DNA of 48,565 nt from Isotricha intestinalis. Taxonomy: Eukaryota > Ciliophora > Litostomatea > Vestibuliferida > Isotrichidae. The notes under the pieces were generated by a model. The model did no database searches and had not been told where the DNA came from. It saw only the letters and a list, made by a program, of their open reading frames with translations. Below, piece after piece: positions 9,219 through 18,833 of the stretch. A program made the position numbers and the translations under genes. The DNA is taken from assembly GCA_023807065.1 (NCBI GenBank), contig JAJJLU010003588.1:1-48565 (forward strand), in the 5' to 3' direction. Within the stretch, counting starts at the first letter, position 1. Every line of letters starts with the position of its first letter.

Positions 9219-12200
9219 ATGAAAAAAAATCAAGCTGAAGCTTTTGGAAAAGTGATTCCAAAAAAATCACTTCCTGAAGATTTAAAAATGAAAGTAAAAG
9301 AATATATAGATAAATTAAATGAATCATCAACCCAACAATATGCATTTACTCAATTTAAAATCCTTCTTCAAAAATATAATTCATTAGAAGATGTTAAAGC
9401 AATATTACCATTATTACTAAATTACACAAATAAAAACTTTACAAAAATAGGAAAAGAATATCAATTAGTTTTAATAGCATATGCCTTAAATATAAATTAT
9501 ATAAAAAATCCAAATCATAATATTGCTTCAAAAATATTAGAATCAATAGGAAATTATTTATATATTAATTCATTTAATTTACATAAAGCAGCTTCAATTG
9601 CAATAATTGAATTATTTGATTTATTATGTGAAAATGAAACAAAGGATAAAGCTTTAGAATTTATATTAAAATATTTTTTTGGAATTATTGAAAAAAATCA
9701 TAATATAATAAGTAAAATAAATGAAAATGGAATTTTAAATGGAAGTTTCATTATTATTAATGAATTATTAAGTTATGTTATTTATAATAATTCAAGTGAA
9801 AAAGTTGAAAATAATAATCCAGAACAAAAAAATGAAGTTATCGAAAGAGCAAATAGAAGAATTGAAAATGAAAATATAAATAAAGCTTCAGATTTAAATT
9901 CTTTACAACAAATATTAATTCCTGCAATGATAGAATTATTAAATATATTTAAAAAATATAAATATCCAAATCCAAATATGTTACAAAGTATTTGTAATTT
10001 AATTGATGTTATTTCATACGATGAATATAAAAATAATTTTTTAGAAATTATTCATCTTTTAATTAATGTTTTATATAAAAATGATGCTCAAATTTATTTA
10101 AGTAAAATTGAAGTTTGTGAAATTTTTAATCATTTAAAAAATAAATTAAGAAATTTAAATATTGAAGAATTACCAAATCAAAGTGAAATAATTAAATCAA
10201 TTGAATATGCTACAAAAGATAGAGTTTTTAAAGTTCAAGTTTGTTCAAATAATACTTTAAATAATATTTTAAATATTGAAGAAAATAATAAAATCATTCC
10301 TAAATTAAATTTATTAAGAAATTTATCTAAAATTTATAATGGGAAAAATACTTTAATGAATAATAAAGAAGTTAGAAAAAATATTTATGAAGTAGGTATT
10401 GGAAAATTTTTAAGAACAACAGAATTTTTAAATAATAGAGATGAAGAAAATTTAATTCAAATTAAAAAAGAGTTAGAAAATAAAAGAAAAAAAGAAATTA
10501 GTAAAAGTAAAGAAAAAAAAAATAGACAAAGTATAAAAAGTTTAATAAAAGGACAAAAATTAAAAAAAAATGAAAATAATTTTAAAGTTATTTCTAAATA
10601 TAATCCTTATTTTAGTGAAGATGAGATTAGTGAAAAAAAAATTAAAAATGAAAATAATAATTTTAGTGAAAATAAAGAAAATGAAAATTATTCAAATGAA
10701 AATAATATAGAAGAAGAAAATCAAAGAATTCATGAAAATGAAAAGAATATTTCTGAAAAAGTAATTTTAAAAAATAAAAACAATAAAAATAACTTTAATC
10801 AAAATTTAATTAAAAAATCTAAAACTAAAAAAGAAAAAATAAAAGATTCAACTTTAACTGAAAGTCCTATTAAAAAATCATTAACAAAAATAAAAAATAA
10901 TTCTTTCAAAGGAAAAAAAACTAAAAATAAACCTCCTTCAAAAAAAGATTCTCTGATAAATCAAGTTAATGAAAAAGAAAATATGGAAGAAAACAATGAA
11001 AATAAAAAAGAAGAAGAAGAAAAACTTAATGAAAATAATGAAGAAATATCAGATGAAGATAATGAAAAAAAATTAGTTAATAAAGAAGAGAAAGATTTTA
11101 ATAATGAAGAAAATGAAGAAAGTGATAATAATAATGAAGATTATGAAGAAAATAAAGTGAATAAAGATAAAAATAATGAAAATAAAAATGATAATGAAGA
11201 AAATGAAGAAAGTGATAATAATAAAGAAAATAAAATTAATGATGAAGAATTTGAAGAAAATAAAAATAGTAATGAGGAATTTGATGAAAATAAGAAAATT
11301 AATGATGAAAATGATAATAATAATGAAGAATATAAAAGTGATAATGAGGAAAATGAAGAAAGTGAAAATAATAATAAAGAAAATGAAAGCATTAATGAAA
11401 AAAGTGAAAAGATTAAAAAAGAAAAAGATAATATTAATGAAGAAAATAAATATAATAATAAAGAAAATGACAATTTTAATGAAGAAAGTGAAAATATTAA
11501 TAAAGAAAATGATAATAATAATGAAGAATATGATAATAATAATGAAGAAAATGATAATAATAATGAAGAAAATGATAATAATAATGAAGAATATGATAAT
11601 AATAATGAAGAATATGATAATAATAATAAAGAAAGTAATAATGAAAATGAATTAAATGAAGTTGAAAAAAATAAAATTAAAAACAAACAATCAATTAAAT
11701 CAAAACAATCTTTAAAAAAAAAACAAGATGAAAACAATAATGAAATAAATTTAAATTTTGAATTTCAAGAAAATGAAGGAAATGAAGCAGTATTTATTCA
11801 AAATGATGAAGATAATAATAATAATTTGAAAAATAAAAAGAAATTAAAAAAAGAAGAAAATCAAAATGAGAATATTAATAAAAAAGAAACAATAAGTAAA
11901 AAAGAAACTATAAAATCTAATAAAGAAAAAAAAGAAAAAAACTATAATAAAAAAATTAAGAAATTATCAGAATGAAAATACAGAGAATAATTCTTCATTA
12001 AAATCTAATGAATTAGATTTAAATGATATTCAAAAAAGTAAAGAAGAAGAAATAATAAATTCTAAAAATAATAATATTAATAATATTTCTTCAGAAAATG
12101 AAAATTATTTAAATTCAAATAATAATAGTAATTATTCTAAAAATAAAGAAAAAAAAAAAGATGAAATTAAAATAAATATTGTACAAGAAAAAATAACTTC

Positions 12201-12918
12201 AGGAGAACAAAGTTTTAAAAGAGAAGATTCATTAATTAATAAAAAAATATATAATAATTATCTTAATGAATTAAATTTCCAACATTCAAATTTATCAAAT
12301 AAATATAACCCAAATTCTTTATATCATAAATTATCAAAAAGATTTATAAAAACTTTAAATGATTTATCAAATAATTTAGAAGAGGAAGTAAATAATAAAT
12401 TAGATTTTCTTAATAATAGAATAAATCAAATTAAACAAAAATTAAAAAAAATAGAAGAATTAAAAAAAGAAAATTTAAATGATACAATTATAGAAAAAAA
12501 AAATTTACAAAATGATAATTCTTCAATTTGGAAAATTATTTTAGGATATTTAAAAGAAGAAAATTATGAAAAAGCATATTTTAAAGCTTTAAATTCAGGA
12601 GATGATTTAATTTTTTTAAGATTAATTTTTTTGACTGGAACTAATCATTTAATTAATATTCCTGTAAATATAAATAAAAAAATATTAATTAGATTAAATC
12701 AAATTTCAAGATGTTTTATGATTCAAAAACAAATTGTTAATTTTATAAATGAATCTTTTAATTTAAAAATGATTAATTTAAATTTTTTTAATGAAAATGA
12801 ATTAAATGATTTAATGCAAACATTATATGAAATTGGGGATAATGAAAATGAAATTGGATATTCTGCTAGAATAATATATGATAAAATTAAAGAAAGTATT
12901 GAAGAAAATAATAATTAA
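9219..12918 (+). CDS. TORTIFOLIA1/SPIRAL2-like microtubule-associated protein, frame break near 11975
   Basis: Two frames together make one protein of about 1232 residues. The first runs 9219-11975 and ends at TGA. The second, shifted by +1, continues to TAA at 12918. Residues about 15-370 are helical HEAT/TOG-like repeats (LPEDLKMKVKEYIDKL onward). A very acidic, Asn-rich linker follows, with a 21-nt minisatellite. The C-terminal module in the second frame reads IWKIILGYLKEENYEKAY, then SGDDLIFLRLIFLTG. It matches the C-terminal domain of plant TORTIFOLIA1/SPIRAL2, where a similar 'G(D)…A(F/Y)…STGDDLLLVRLM…TGP' pattern occurs. Those proteins bind the microtubule lattice and minus ends. Both diagnostic ends and continuous coding character support one gene. 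The break could be an assembly indel, a missed intron or translational frameshifting. The gene converges on the minus-strand gene ending 63 bp downstream. Confidence 0.72.
11508..11634 (+). repeat. 21-nt minisatellite inside the TORTIFOLIA1-like gene
   Basis: About six tandem 21-nt units encode the heptad (E/K)E(N/Y)DNNN. Units differ mainly by AAT or TAT at the third codon. The period is a multiple of three, so copy-number change keeps the frame. Confidence 0.8.
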
Positions 12919-12981
12919 TAAAAAATAATTTTAACAAACATTTTATTTTTCCCTAACTTCAATCTTATCATTTTTTTCTTT

Positions 12982-13914
12982 TTATTCACGCTTTTTAATC
13001 CTACACCAACAAATTATTATAATAGCACAAATTACAATCCATCCTAAAATTCCAAAAGCAATAAACATCCATAATATATTTTTTTCACATAATTTTCCGT
13101 CTTTTTCAATTTTATAATTAGAATTACATTTTTTACATTTCCCGTCATCATCATATTGTTTACAATAAGGAACTTGAAAATGTAACTCTATTTGAGTATC
13201 TTGTAAAGTTTCACAACCAGGAATTGCCTCTAAAATTTTACTTTTAGTTCCTGCAAATTTATCTAAATCTTCTTGATAAAAAACACAAATTAAAGTTATT
13301 TGAGAAGTATCAATTTGACAATAGTTTGAAAAAGAATCCACATAATTTCCAAAATATAAATAAGGTATTGATTTAAATGGAAGAGTTTTTCTTGAAAATA
13401 TTTGAAAAGATGTAGCACCTTTTTCTATATTAAAATTATTTATATATGAATAAATTGAAGGCATACAAGAACTAATTAAATCTAAATTTAGATATGTTAT
13501 ATCATTAGACTCTGATAATTCTATTAATTTTTGTTGATTATTAATTGTTCCAATCATAAAATGATTTGTTGTTTTTTTATTTAATGAATTTTTATAAGGT
13601 ATATAAATTTTTGAGCCATCTGTATATATTTTTCCTAAAGACATATATGTTTCCACTCCATATGAATTTAATTCTATTGATTGTTTTAAACTAAAACTTA
13701 ATATTTCATTATCTTCTTTATATATTTTTTGGTTTATTATAGGGATTTGATTTATTATTGATTTTGATATTTGATTTTCTATGAAAGATATATTAAATTT
13801 TGTATTTTGTATTTGAATGTTATAATCATATAAATCGAAGTTTTCTAAATCATTTTGAGGTTTATATTCATTAATTAAGATTATTATCATTATTTTTGGT
13901 AAAATTCCTTTCAT
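12982..13914 (-). CDS. Type I membrane protein with Cys-rich juxtamembrane segment, possible degenerate pepsin-like fold
   Basis: The first ATG is 13914-13912, giving 310 residues; an upstream in-frame TTG is not a credible start. Residues 1-19 (MKGILPKIMIIILINEYKP) look like a signal peptide or signal anchor. The extracellular part includes HFMIGTINNQQKLIELSESN, whose spacing resembles the IGTPPQ…DTG start of pepsin-type proteases. The catalytic Asp-Thr-Gly is absent, so any relation would be to an inactive member. A CKKCNSNYKIEKDGKLC segment just before the membrane resembles the short Cys-rich repeats common on protist surface proteins. A single helix (ILWMFIAFGILGWIVICAII, about 280-304) is followed by a short basic tail, RIKKRE. 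It is probably a surface or endomembrane protein. The protease relationship is only a guess. Confidence 0.7.
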   Translation of the reverse strand: MKGILPKIMIIILINEYKPQNDLENFDLYDYNIQIQNTKFNISFIENQISKSIINQIPIINQKIYKEDNEILSFSLKQSIELNSYGVETYMSLGKIYTDGSKIYIPYKNSLNKKTTNHFMIGTINNQQKLIELSESNDITYLNLDLISSCMPSIYSYINNFNIEKGATSFQIFSRKTLPFKSIPYLYFGNYVDSFSNYCQIDTSQITLICVFYQEDLDKFAGTKSKILEAIPGCETLQDTQIELHFQVPYCKQYDDDGKCKKCNSNYKIEKDGKLCEKNILWMFIAFGILGWIVICAIIIICWCRIKKRE

Positions 13915-14383
13915 TTTGTGATCCAAAAATAGGAATTATTAAAGATTATAAAACAAATTTAGGGATAAAAATTAATTAAAATCTCAATAAAAAACAATTT
14001 TTTTTTTATGTATTATACATTTATTTGAATATATATTAAAGTTATAAGGAAAATATATAAAGTTAAAATTTTTTCATGACATTCTTTGTGTAATAAATTT
14101 ATTATAATTTTAAACATAAATACAATAAATAAATATTAACAAAGTATTACAACAGAAATATATTTATATACTTATTTACATATATTTGTTGATAAAAAAA
14201 ATATTTATTTAAACTGATAAAATTAAGTTAAATGTTTATTATTTAATTCATTTTTTCATTTTGTAATTTTACCCATTATAAAAATAAGTTAAATGTTTCC
14301 TTTTTTTATTTAAATCATTAAAATAATATAATAAATTAAAACCAAGTATTTATATTTAATTATTAAAAATCAATAAAAAAAAA
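13915..14383. other. Intergenic spacer, no gene seen
   Basis: About 470 bp of A/T-rich sequence between two minus-strand genes. The only structure noted is a 14-nt direct repeat (taagttaaatgttt) at 14224-14237 and 14285-14298. Confidence 0.5.
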
Positions 14384-15568
14384 TTAAACAATTTTTTTAA
14401 TAATAGATTCTCTATATTTACTTTTTTTATTGAAATGACGAAAATTATTCAAAGCTTTTTTTTCTTTTTCAGCAGCAAAAAAAACACCTTCAAATCTCAT
14501 AGTTTTTAAAATAAAAAAATCTTCAATATCATAATCAATTTCTTGAATTTTTTCATTTTTTTTTATATTTTTAATTTTTCCTTTAAAAGCTTCTTCAGCA
14601 TTTTCAAATTCTTCCATTTTTTCTTTATTTTTTTGTAATTTTTTTTTTTTTTCATTTTCTTCTTTTAATAAATCTAATTTTCTTTTTTCTTCTTTTTCAT
14701 CTTGTTGTTTTTGATAAATAACTCTTAATTTATTTAAATAAGAAATAATTCCAGTTTCTACTAAATTATTACTTATATTTTCCATTTTATTAAATTTAAT
14801 AAAATGATTTTTAAAACAAGGAACTCCTATAATATCAAAGGAAAAATTTATTTTATTTTCTAAAGAATCAAAAAAATTATTTTTTTTATTTTGAACTTGA
14901 TTTAATTTATTATCTTTTGATCTTAAAAAATCTGTAACTACTTTTAATATAAATATTTCTTCTAAAGTTTTATCTGAAAAAGAATCATACATTTCTTCTT
15001 GAGTTTCATTATCTATTATTTCTTCTCCATGTAAATTATCATTAATTGGAGTTAATTGAGTTAATATTAATTTTCTTTTTTGATTTTCACTTTTTAATTG
15101 AAAAAAATTTGTTGCTGAATTTCTTAGTTTTAACTTTTTTCTAGATAATTTAAATGATGTTGGAGAAGATATTTTTTCCTTTTTTATTGTTTTGATTATT
15201 GATTTATTTGATTTGGAAAATTCTATTGTTTTAAATATTGTATTTAATTCAAAAAATTTTTCTTTTTTTTTTTCTTTTTCTCCAAAATATTTTTTAAATA
15301 ATATTGATTCTTTATCTATATTATTTCTTTCTGTTAAAAAATCATTTGTTTTTGAAATTGTAAGTTTCTTAAAATTTAAAGGAATTGGAATTTTTATGTT
15401 TTTTTTTGAAACACTAAGTAATTTCGGAGATGTCATTATTTGTTGTATTTTTAATATTGTTTTTGATGAATTTTTTTTTAAAGGAGACATTGAAAAATTT
15501 CTTGATAAATCTAAAATTTTTGGGAAAATATTTGTTTTATCATTTAAATTTTTTTCAATTTGTGTCAT
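14384..15568 (-). CDS. Unknown 394-residue charged protein
   Basis: I do not recognise this gene. It starts at an ATG (15568-15566) and ends at TAA. The N-terminal 160 residues are basic and Ser-rich, with short repeats of the type SPLKKNS, SPKLL and SPTSFK that could be phosphorylated Ser-Pro sites. The middle (about 180-275) looks folded, with EEMYDSFSDKTLEEIFILKV and a VPCFKNHFIKF segment. Residues about 285-330 form a Lys/Glu-rich coiled coil. The last 60 residues contain EIDYDIEDFFILKTMRFEGV and a basic tail. The layout suggests a cytoskeletal or scaffold protein, but nothing specific can be claimed. Codon use and composition match its neighbours. Confidence 0.75.
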   Translation of the reverse strand: MTQIEKNLNDKTNIFPKILDLSRNFSMSPLKKNSSKTILKIQQIMTSPKLLSVSKKNIKIPIPLNFKKLTISKTNDFLTERNNIDKESILFKKYFGEKEKKKEKFFELNTIFKTIEFSKSNKSIIKTIKKEKISSPTSFKLSRKKLKLRNSATNFFQLKSENQKRKLILTQLTPINDNLHGEEIIDNETQEEMYDSFSDKTLEEIFILKVVTDFLRSKDNKLNQVQNKKNNFFDSLENKINFSFDIIGVPCFKNHFIKFNKMENISNNLVETGIISYLNKLRVIYQKQQDEKEEKRKLDLLKEENEKKKKLQKNKEKMEEFENAEEAFKGKIKNIKKNEKIQEIDYDIEDFFILKTMRFEGVFFAAEKEKKALNNFRHFNKKSKYRESIIKKIV

Positions 15569-16583
15569 TATTTTTTACATCTATTAAAATAATTAAAATT
15601 AAAAATAATATATTTTAAAAAATAAATTCTTATATTAAAATATTTAAGGTTAAAATTAGAAGTTTTTTAATTTTTATTGTAACACTTAAAATTTTTTTTG
15701 GAAACACATTAATTTTATGTTCTTTTATTTCAAAGGGCTTTCATTATTAATATCATAAAAATAATCATTTATAGGATTTAATATTATTTATTTTTACATT
15801 AATCATTTTATATTTACAACAGATAACTAATTAAATCATCATCTCTATTTTGCATATTTTGAATAACTTTGTTGGGTGATGGGATATTAGAAAAAATACT
15901 AAATAGACTATTTCTTTAAATATTAAAAATATAATTATGTAATTCCATATATTTTTTATCAAATATAACAAAAAGAATTGTGAAGAGTATAAAAATGAGA
16001 TGATAAAATTTAAAATAATAAGGACAAAAAATAAAAAATATTTATTAAAAATATTTTATTATTCTATATTTATTGATTTACTTGTATAAATTTCATCAAA
16101 ATTTAATAATCTTTACTATTTTTGATAAATTTTGATTAATTTTATATAAAAATTCAATAATAGTCAAAGTAAAATTTTTATAAATTAAATATTGATATAT
16201 TTACTATTATATGTTTATTTATTTTGTAAAAATTAATGAAAAAATACATAGATTTTAAACTTGTTAACATATTTCTCTAATATTAAATAATTCACAATTA
16301 AAAAAGGATATTTAATATACTGGATTATTATTCTTTGAGAAGTGCTTCTTCAAAATCAAAAAATTCTAGATTAGTATTATTATTTACTCAAATAATATTT
16401 AAAATCATTTTTTTTCTTCAGAGTAAATCTAATATTCCCTCACTAATTACTTCTATTCAAATATAATTGTTAAAAATTCAGTTATTTAATATATAAATTT
16501 AAGAAAAACCCATGAATTTCTTAATTCCTCTTTTTTCATTTTTGTTTTTCTAGATTTATTCTATTTATCTTTAACAGAAATAT
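15569..16583. other. Gene-poor interval with short minus-strand coding-like remnants
   Basis: About 1 kb without an intact gene. Two short minus-strand pieces (15814-15915 and about 16328-16387) have coding-like composition and end in stops, but no convincing upstream exons were found. The rest is A/T-rich spacer. Confidence 0.5.
15814..15915 (-). pseudogene. Possible C-terminal gene remnant
   Basis: A 33-codon minus-strand open stretch includes SIFSNIPSPNKVIQNMQNRD and ends at TAA. Its Pro, Gln, Met and Asp content is unlike the surrounding spacer and resembles real coding sequence here. It has no start, and upstream frames close at once. It may be a remnant or an unrecognised last exon. 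Confidence 0.35.
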
Positions 16584-16589
16584 AAAAAA
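16584..16589 (-). terminator. RNA polymerase III T-run terminator of tRNA-Val
   Basis: Six consecutive T on the minus strand begin three bases after the tRNA discriminator base, the usual Pol III stop signal. Confidence 0.75.
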
Positions 16590-16591
16590 TT

Positions 16592-16665
16592 TGACCCCAC
16601 CGAGAGTCGAACTCGGGACCCACACCGTGTTAAGGTGTTGTCATAACCAACTAGACCATAGGGTC
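16592..16665 (-). tRNA. tRNA-Val(AAC)
   Basis: All four arms fold. The acceptor stem GACCCTA/TGGGGTC has seven pairs including one G-U. The D arm contains TAGTTGG. The anticodon stem ACACC/GGTGT holds the loop TTAACAC with anticodon AAC. There is a five-base variable loop (GGGTC), and the T stem CCGAG/CTCGG holds loop TTCGACT. The discriminator is A. It is read by GUU (and by wobble after A34-to-inosine editing, GUC and GUA). The internal A box (TGGTCTAGTTGG) and B box (GTTCGACTC) are intact. There is no intron and CCA is not encoded, as expected for a nuclear eukaryotic tRNA. It is the most GC-rich stretch in its surroundings. Confidence 0.96.
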
Positions 16666-16803
16666 TTTATAAATACTTAATAAAATTTTAATTTATTTTC
16701 TTGTAGTCATTCATTAAAATAAAAAAAAAAGATTAAAAGTTATTTAATAATAAAAAAAATATTTAAAAATAAGATATTTATTTAAAATTAATAATTATTT
16801 ATA

Positions 16804-17682
16804 TTATTTATTTATATTATTTTCTTTTTCAATTTCATTTCTTCTTTCTTCAATTAATTTTTTATATATTTCATTTAATCCTTCAAATTTGATTTTCTGA
16901 ATATTAATTTTCAAATCTTCAATTTTTTTTTGAATTATCTCACTTTGTTTAGGCATAACAAAATTTTTTCCTTCATCTTCTCCTTCATCAATAATAACAA
17001 TATTATTATCGTAAGTATGTTTTTTAATAGTTCTATATAAAGTTTTTCCTAAATATTTTTCACTAAATTGACAATCACTAAATAAATTTTTCATGCTCAT
17101 TTCATGATTAACAATATTTTCAAATAATTTTTCTTCTGAATTTAAAAAATTTTGATCTTTCACAATTTTATCATTCAATCCTTCATTAACTCCCATTCCC
17201 ATTATCATAGGATTAATTGGTTGTTGAATATTAATTAAATTTGAAGGAAACATATTATTATTATTATTATTCATATTAGAAAATTTAAATTGATTAGAAT
17301 TCATAGGAGGTAAAAACATATTTGGTTTAAAACCTATATTATATTTTAAATTTATATCATTATTATCTAATAAATTTTCTTTTAAACTTTTATTATTTTG
17401 TGAAGAAGAAGAAGAATGTTTTGATTTTCCTCTTGAAGAATGATCAGATTTATATGATGAATGTTTTGAATGATGAGTTTTTGATTTTTCTTTAGATTTT
17501 TTAATTTCTTTTTTTGATTTTTCTGAATCTTTTGAACGATGTTTTGATTCTTTTGATTTTTTTTTTGATGAATGATGATGATGACTTCGGCTTCTATGAT
17601 GATGAGATGATTTTTTATCTTTTGAAGTATGACGACGTTTACGTGAACGAGAAGAACGGGAATCTTCACTTGAGGAATCCAT
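16804..17682 (-). CDS. RS/His-rich protein, possibly splicing-related
   Basis: The 292-residue protein starts MDSSSEDSRSSRSRKRRHTS. Residues 1-100 are almost wholly Ser, Arg, Lys and His, including HHHRSRSHHHHSSKKK. This RS/KS-rich type is common in nuclear-speckle and splicing proteins. Residues 100-175 are Asn/Met/Pro-rich. Residues 175-292 look folded, with FSDCQFSEKYLGKTLYRTIK, NIVIIDEGEDEG and a C-terminal amphipathic helix rich in Lys/Glu. I do not recognise the C-terminal domain. A role in RNA processing is inferred only from composition. An overlapping frame covering 17669-17382 is a shadow. The gene is divergent from the FHA gene, with 87 bp between start codons. Confidence 0.75.
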   Translation of the reverse strand: MDSSSEDSRSSRSRKRRHTSKDKKSSHHHRSRSHHHHSSKKKSKESKHRSKDSEKSKKEIKKSKEKSKTHHSKHSSYKSDHSSRGKSKHSSSSSQNNKSLKENLLDNNDINLKYNIGFKPNMFLPPMNSNQFKFSNMNNNNNNMFPSNLINIQQPINPMIMGMGVNEGLNDKIVKDQNFLNSEEKLFENIVNHEMSMKNLFSDCQFSEKYLGKTLYRTIKKHTYDNNIVIIDEGEDEGKNFVMPKQSEIIQKKIEDLKINIQKIKFEGLNEIYKKLIEERRNEIEKENNINK

Positions 17683-17769
17683 CTATTTATATAAATTTAT
17701 TTTTATCAAATATAAATTTTTTTCATTAAATATAAAAACTATTTTATTTTAATTTAAAAAAATTCAATA
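17683..17769. promoter_or_regulatory. 87-bp divergent start-to-start interval
   Basis: This A/T-rich gap separates the start codons of the RS/His-rich gene (minus) and the FHA gene (plus). Both promoters and leaders must lie here or overlap coding sequence. No specific element is distinguishable. Confidence 0.45.
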
Positions 17770-18749
17770 ATGGGTACAAATGTAAATTTTTTTTTCATTA
17801 ATTGAAATATTTTTATTAGTGTTGTAAATCAGAGTTTTTACAAAAATGTTCATTACCATATATTTCTTTTACTGAGTCTTCAGATGTATCTTCAAAAAAA
17901 ATAGAATCAATAGATAAAAAAGCAGAAGTCTATATATCAAATGAAGAATATTTAAAAATGAAAAATTTAAATTTCAATAAAAATGATATATTTAATATGG
18001 GAGATTATTCAAAATCTTTTGAAGATACTTCAAATTCTTTAGAATTAATTATTGAAAATTCTGAAATAATTCAAAAAGGAGAAAAAATAATAATAACACC
18101 AAATGGAATGTTAAATTCTCAAAAAATAAATAAAAAAAATAATATAGTTTTATTTGGTTATTTTTCAGATAAATTAGAAAAAAATAAACTTGATTATATT
18201 TTACCAAATAAAAAAAATAATGAAAATAGTAAAGATAATAATGAGGGAATATTCTTTTGTATTTATTTTAAATTTGAATGTCAAAAATATTTTATAAAAG
18301 ATTATGAAAATGGGAATGGAACTTTTATAAAAATAAATTCGAAAATATCAATAAAAGATAATACATTAATAAATATAGGAGATTCTTATTTAATTTTTAC
18401 ATTTAATAATAAAGATAATAAAGAAAATAATATATTTATAAAAGCTTATTCAGGAATAATTAATTATCAACCAATGAACTTTAAAACTTTAAAAAATAAA
18501 ATTTTTACAATTGGAAGAAGTGAAGATGGTGATGTTATTCTTCAAGATAAAATGTTATCTAGAATTCATTGTATATTAATATATGAAGAAGAAGAAGGAT
18601 GGTTTATTAAAGATGGAAATGAAATTGGACAACCTAGTACAAATGGAACTTGGATTTTTGCATATGATGAATTTGAAATTTATGATAATATGCTATTTAA
18701 AAGTAATTGTTCCTTATTTTCTTGTCATTTAAAAGATATTAAGAAGTAA
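17770..18749 (+). CDS. Double-FHA protein with N-terminal myristoylation/palmitoylation signal
   Basis: The spliced product is 313 residues. Exon 1 is 12 nt (17770-17781, MGTN), followed by a 38-nt intron (17782-17819) and exon 2 (17820-18749). Joining gives MGTNCCKSE, a textbook lipidation signal: Gly2 for N-myristoylation and Cys5/Cys6 for palmitoylation. The C-terminal FHA domain (about 210-305) has FTIGRSEDGDVILQD, LSRIHC, DGNEIG and STNGTW. These are the GR, SxxH-type and NG elements that bind phosphothreonine, with Arg following the Gly and Asn preceding Gly-Thr. A second, degenerate FHA-like fold lies at about 125-200 (KDYENGNGTFIKI … LINIGDSYLIFTF). It is probably a membrane-tethered phosphopeptide reader. 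Starting at 17958 would lose the lipidation signal and ignore 46 coding-like codons upstream. Confidence 0.85.
17782..17819 (+). other. 38-nt intron of the FHA gene
   Basis: GTAAAT start, TTATTAG end, phase 0 after codon 4. Retention gives an in-frame TGA within the intron. Removal creates the MGTNCC lipidation motif, which strongly supports it. Confidence 0.8.
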
Positions 18750-18833
18750 TTTTATTAAAGATATTTTTTAAGTTTTTTATATATAAAAATATAATTAAAA
18801 AATTAAAATAACTGTTATAAATTAAATAATAAA

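Noticed and set aside
11141..11737. Long minus-strand Ser/Leu/Phe-rich open frame and a plus-strand Lys/Met/Ile-rich one
   Set aside because: Both are shadows of the repeat-rich linker of the TORTIFOLIA1-like gene; triplet repeats keep other frames open.
11790..11970. 181-nt intron that would repair the TORTIFOLIA1-like frame
   Set aside because: It is over four times longer than any placed intron, starts GTATTT rather than GTAAA, and removes sequence that reads as ordinary coding linker.
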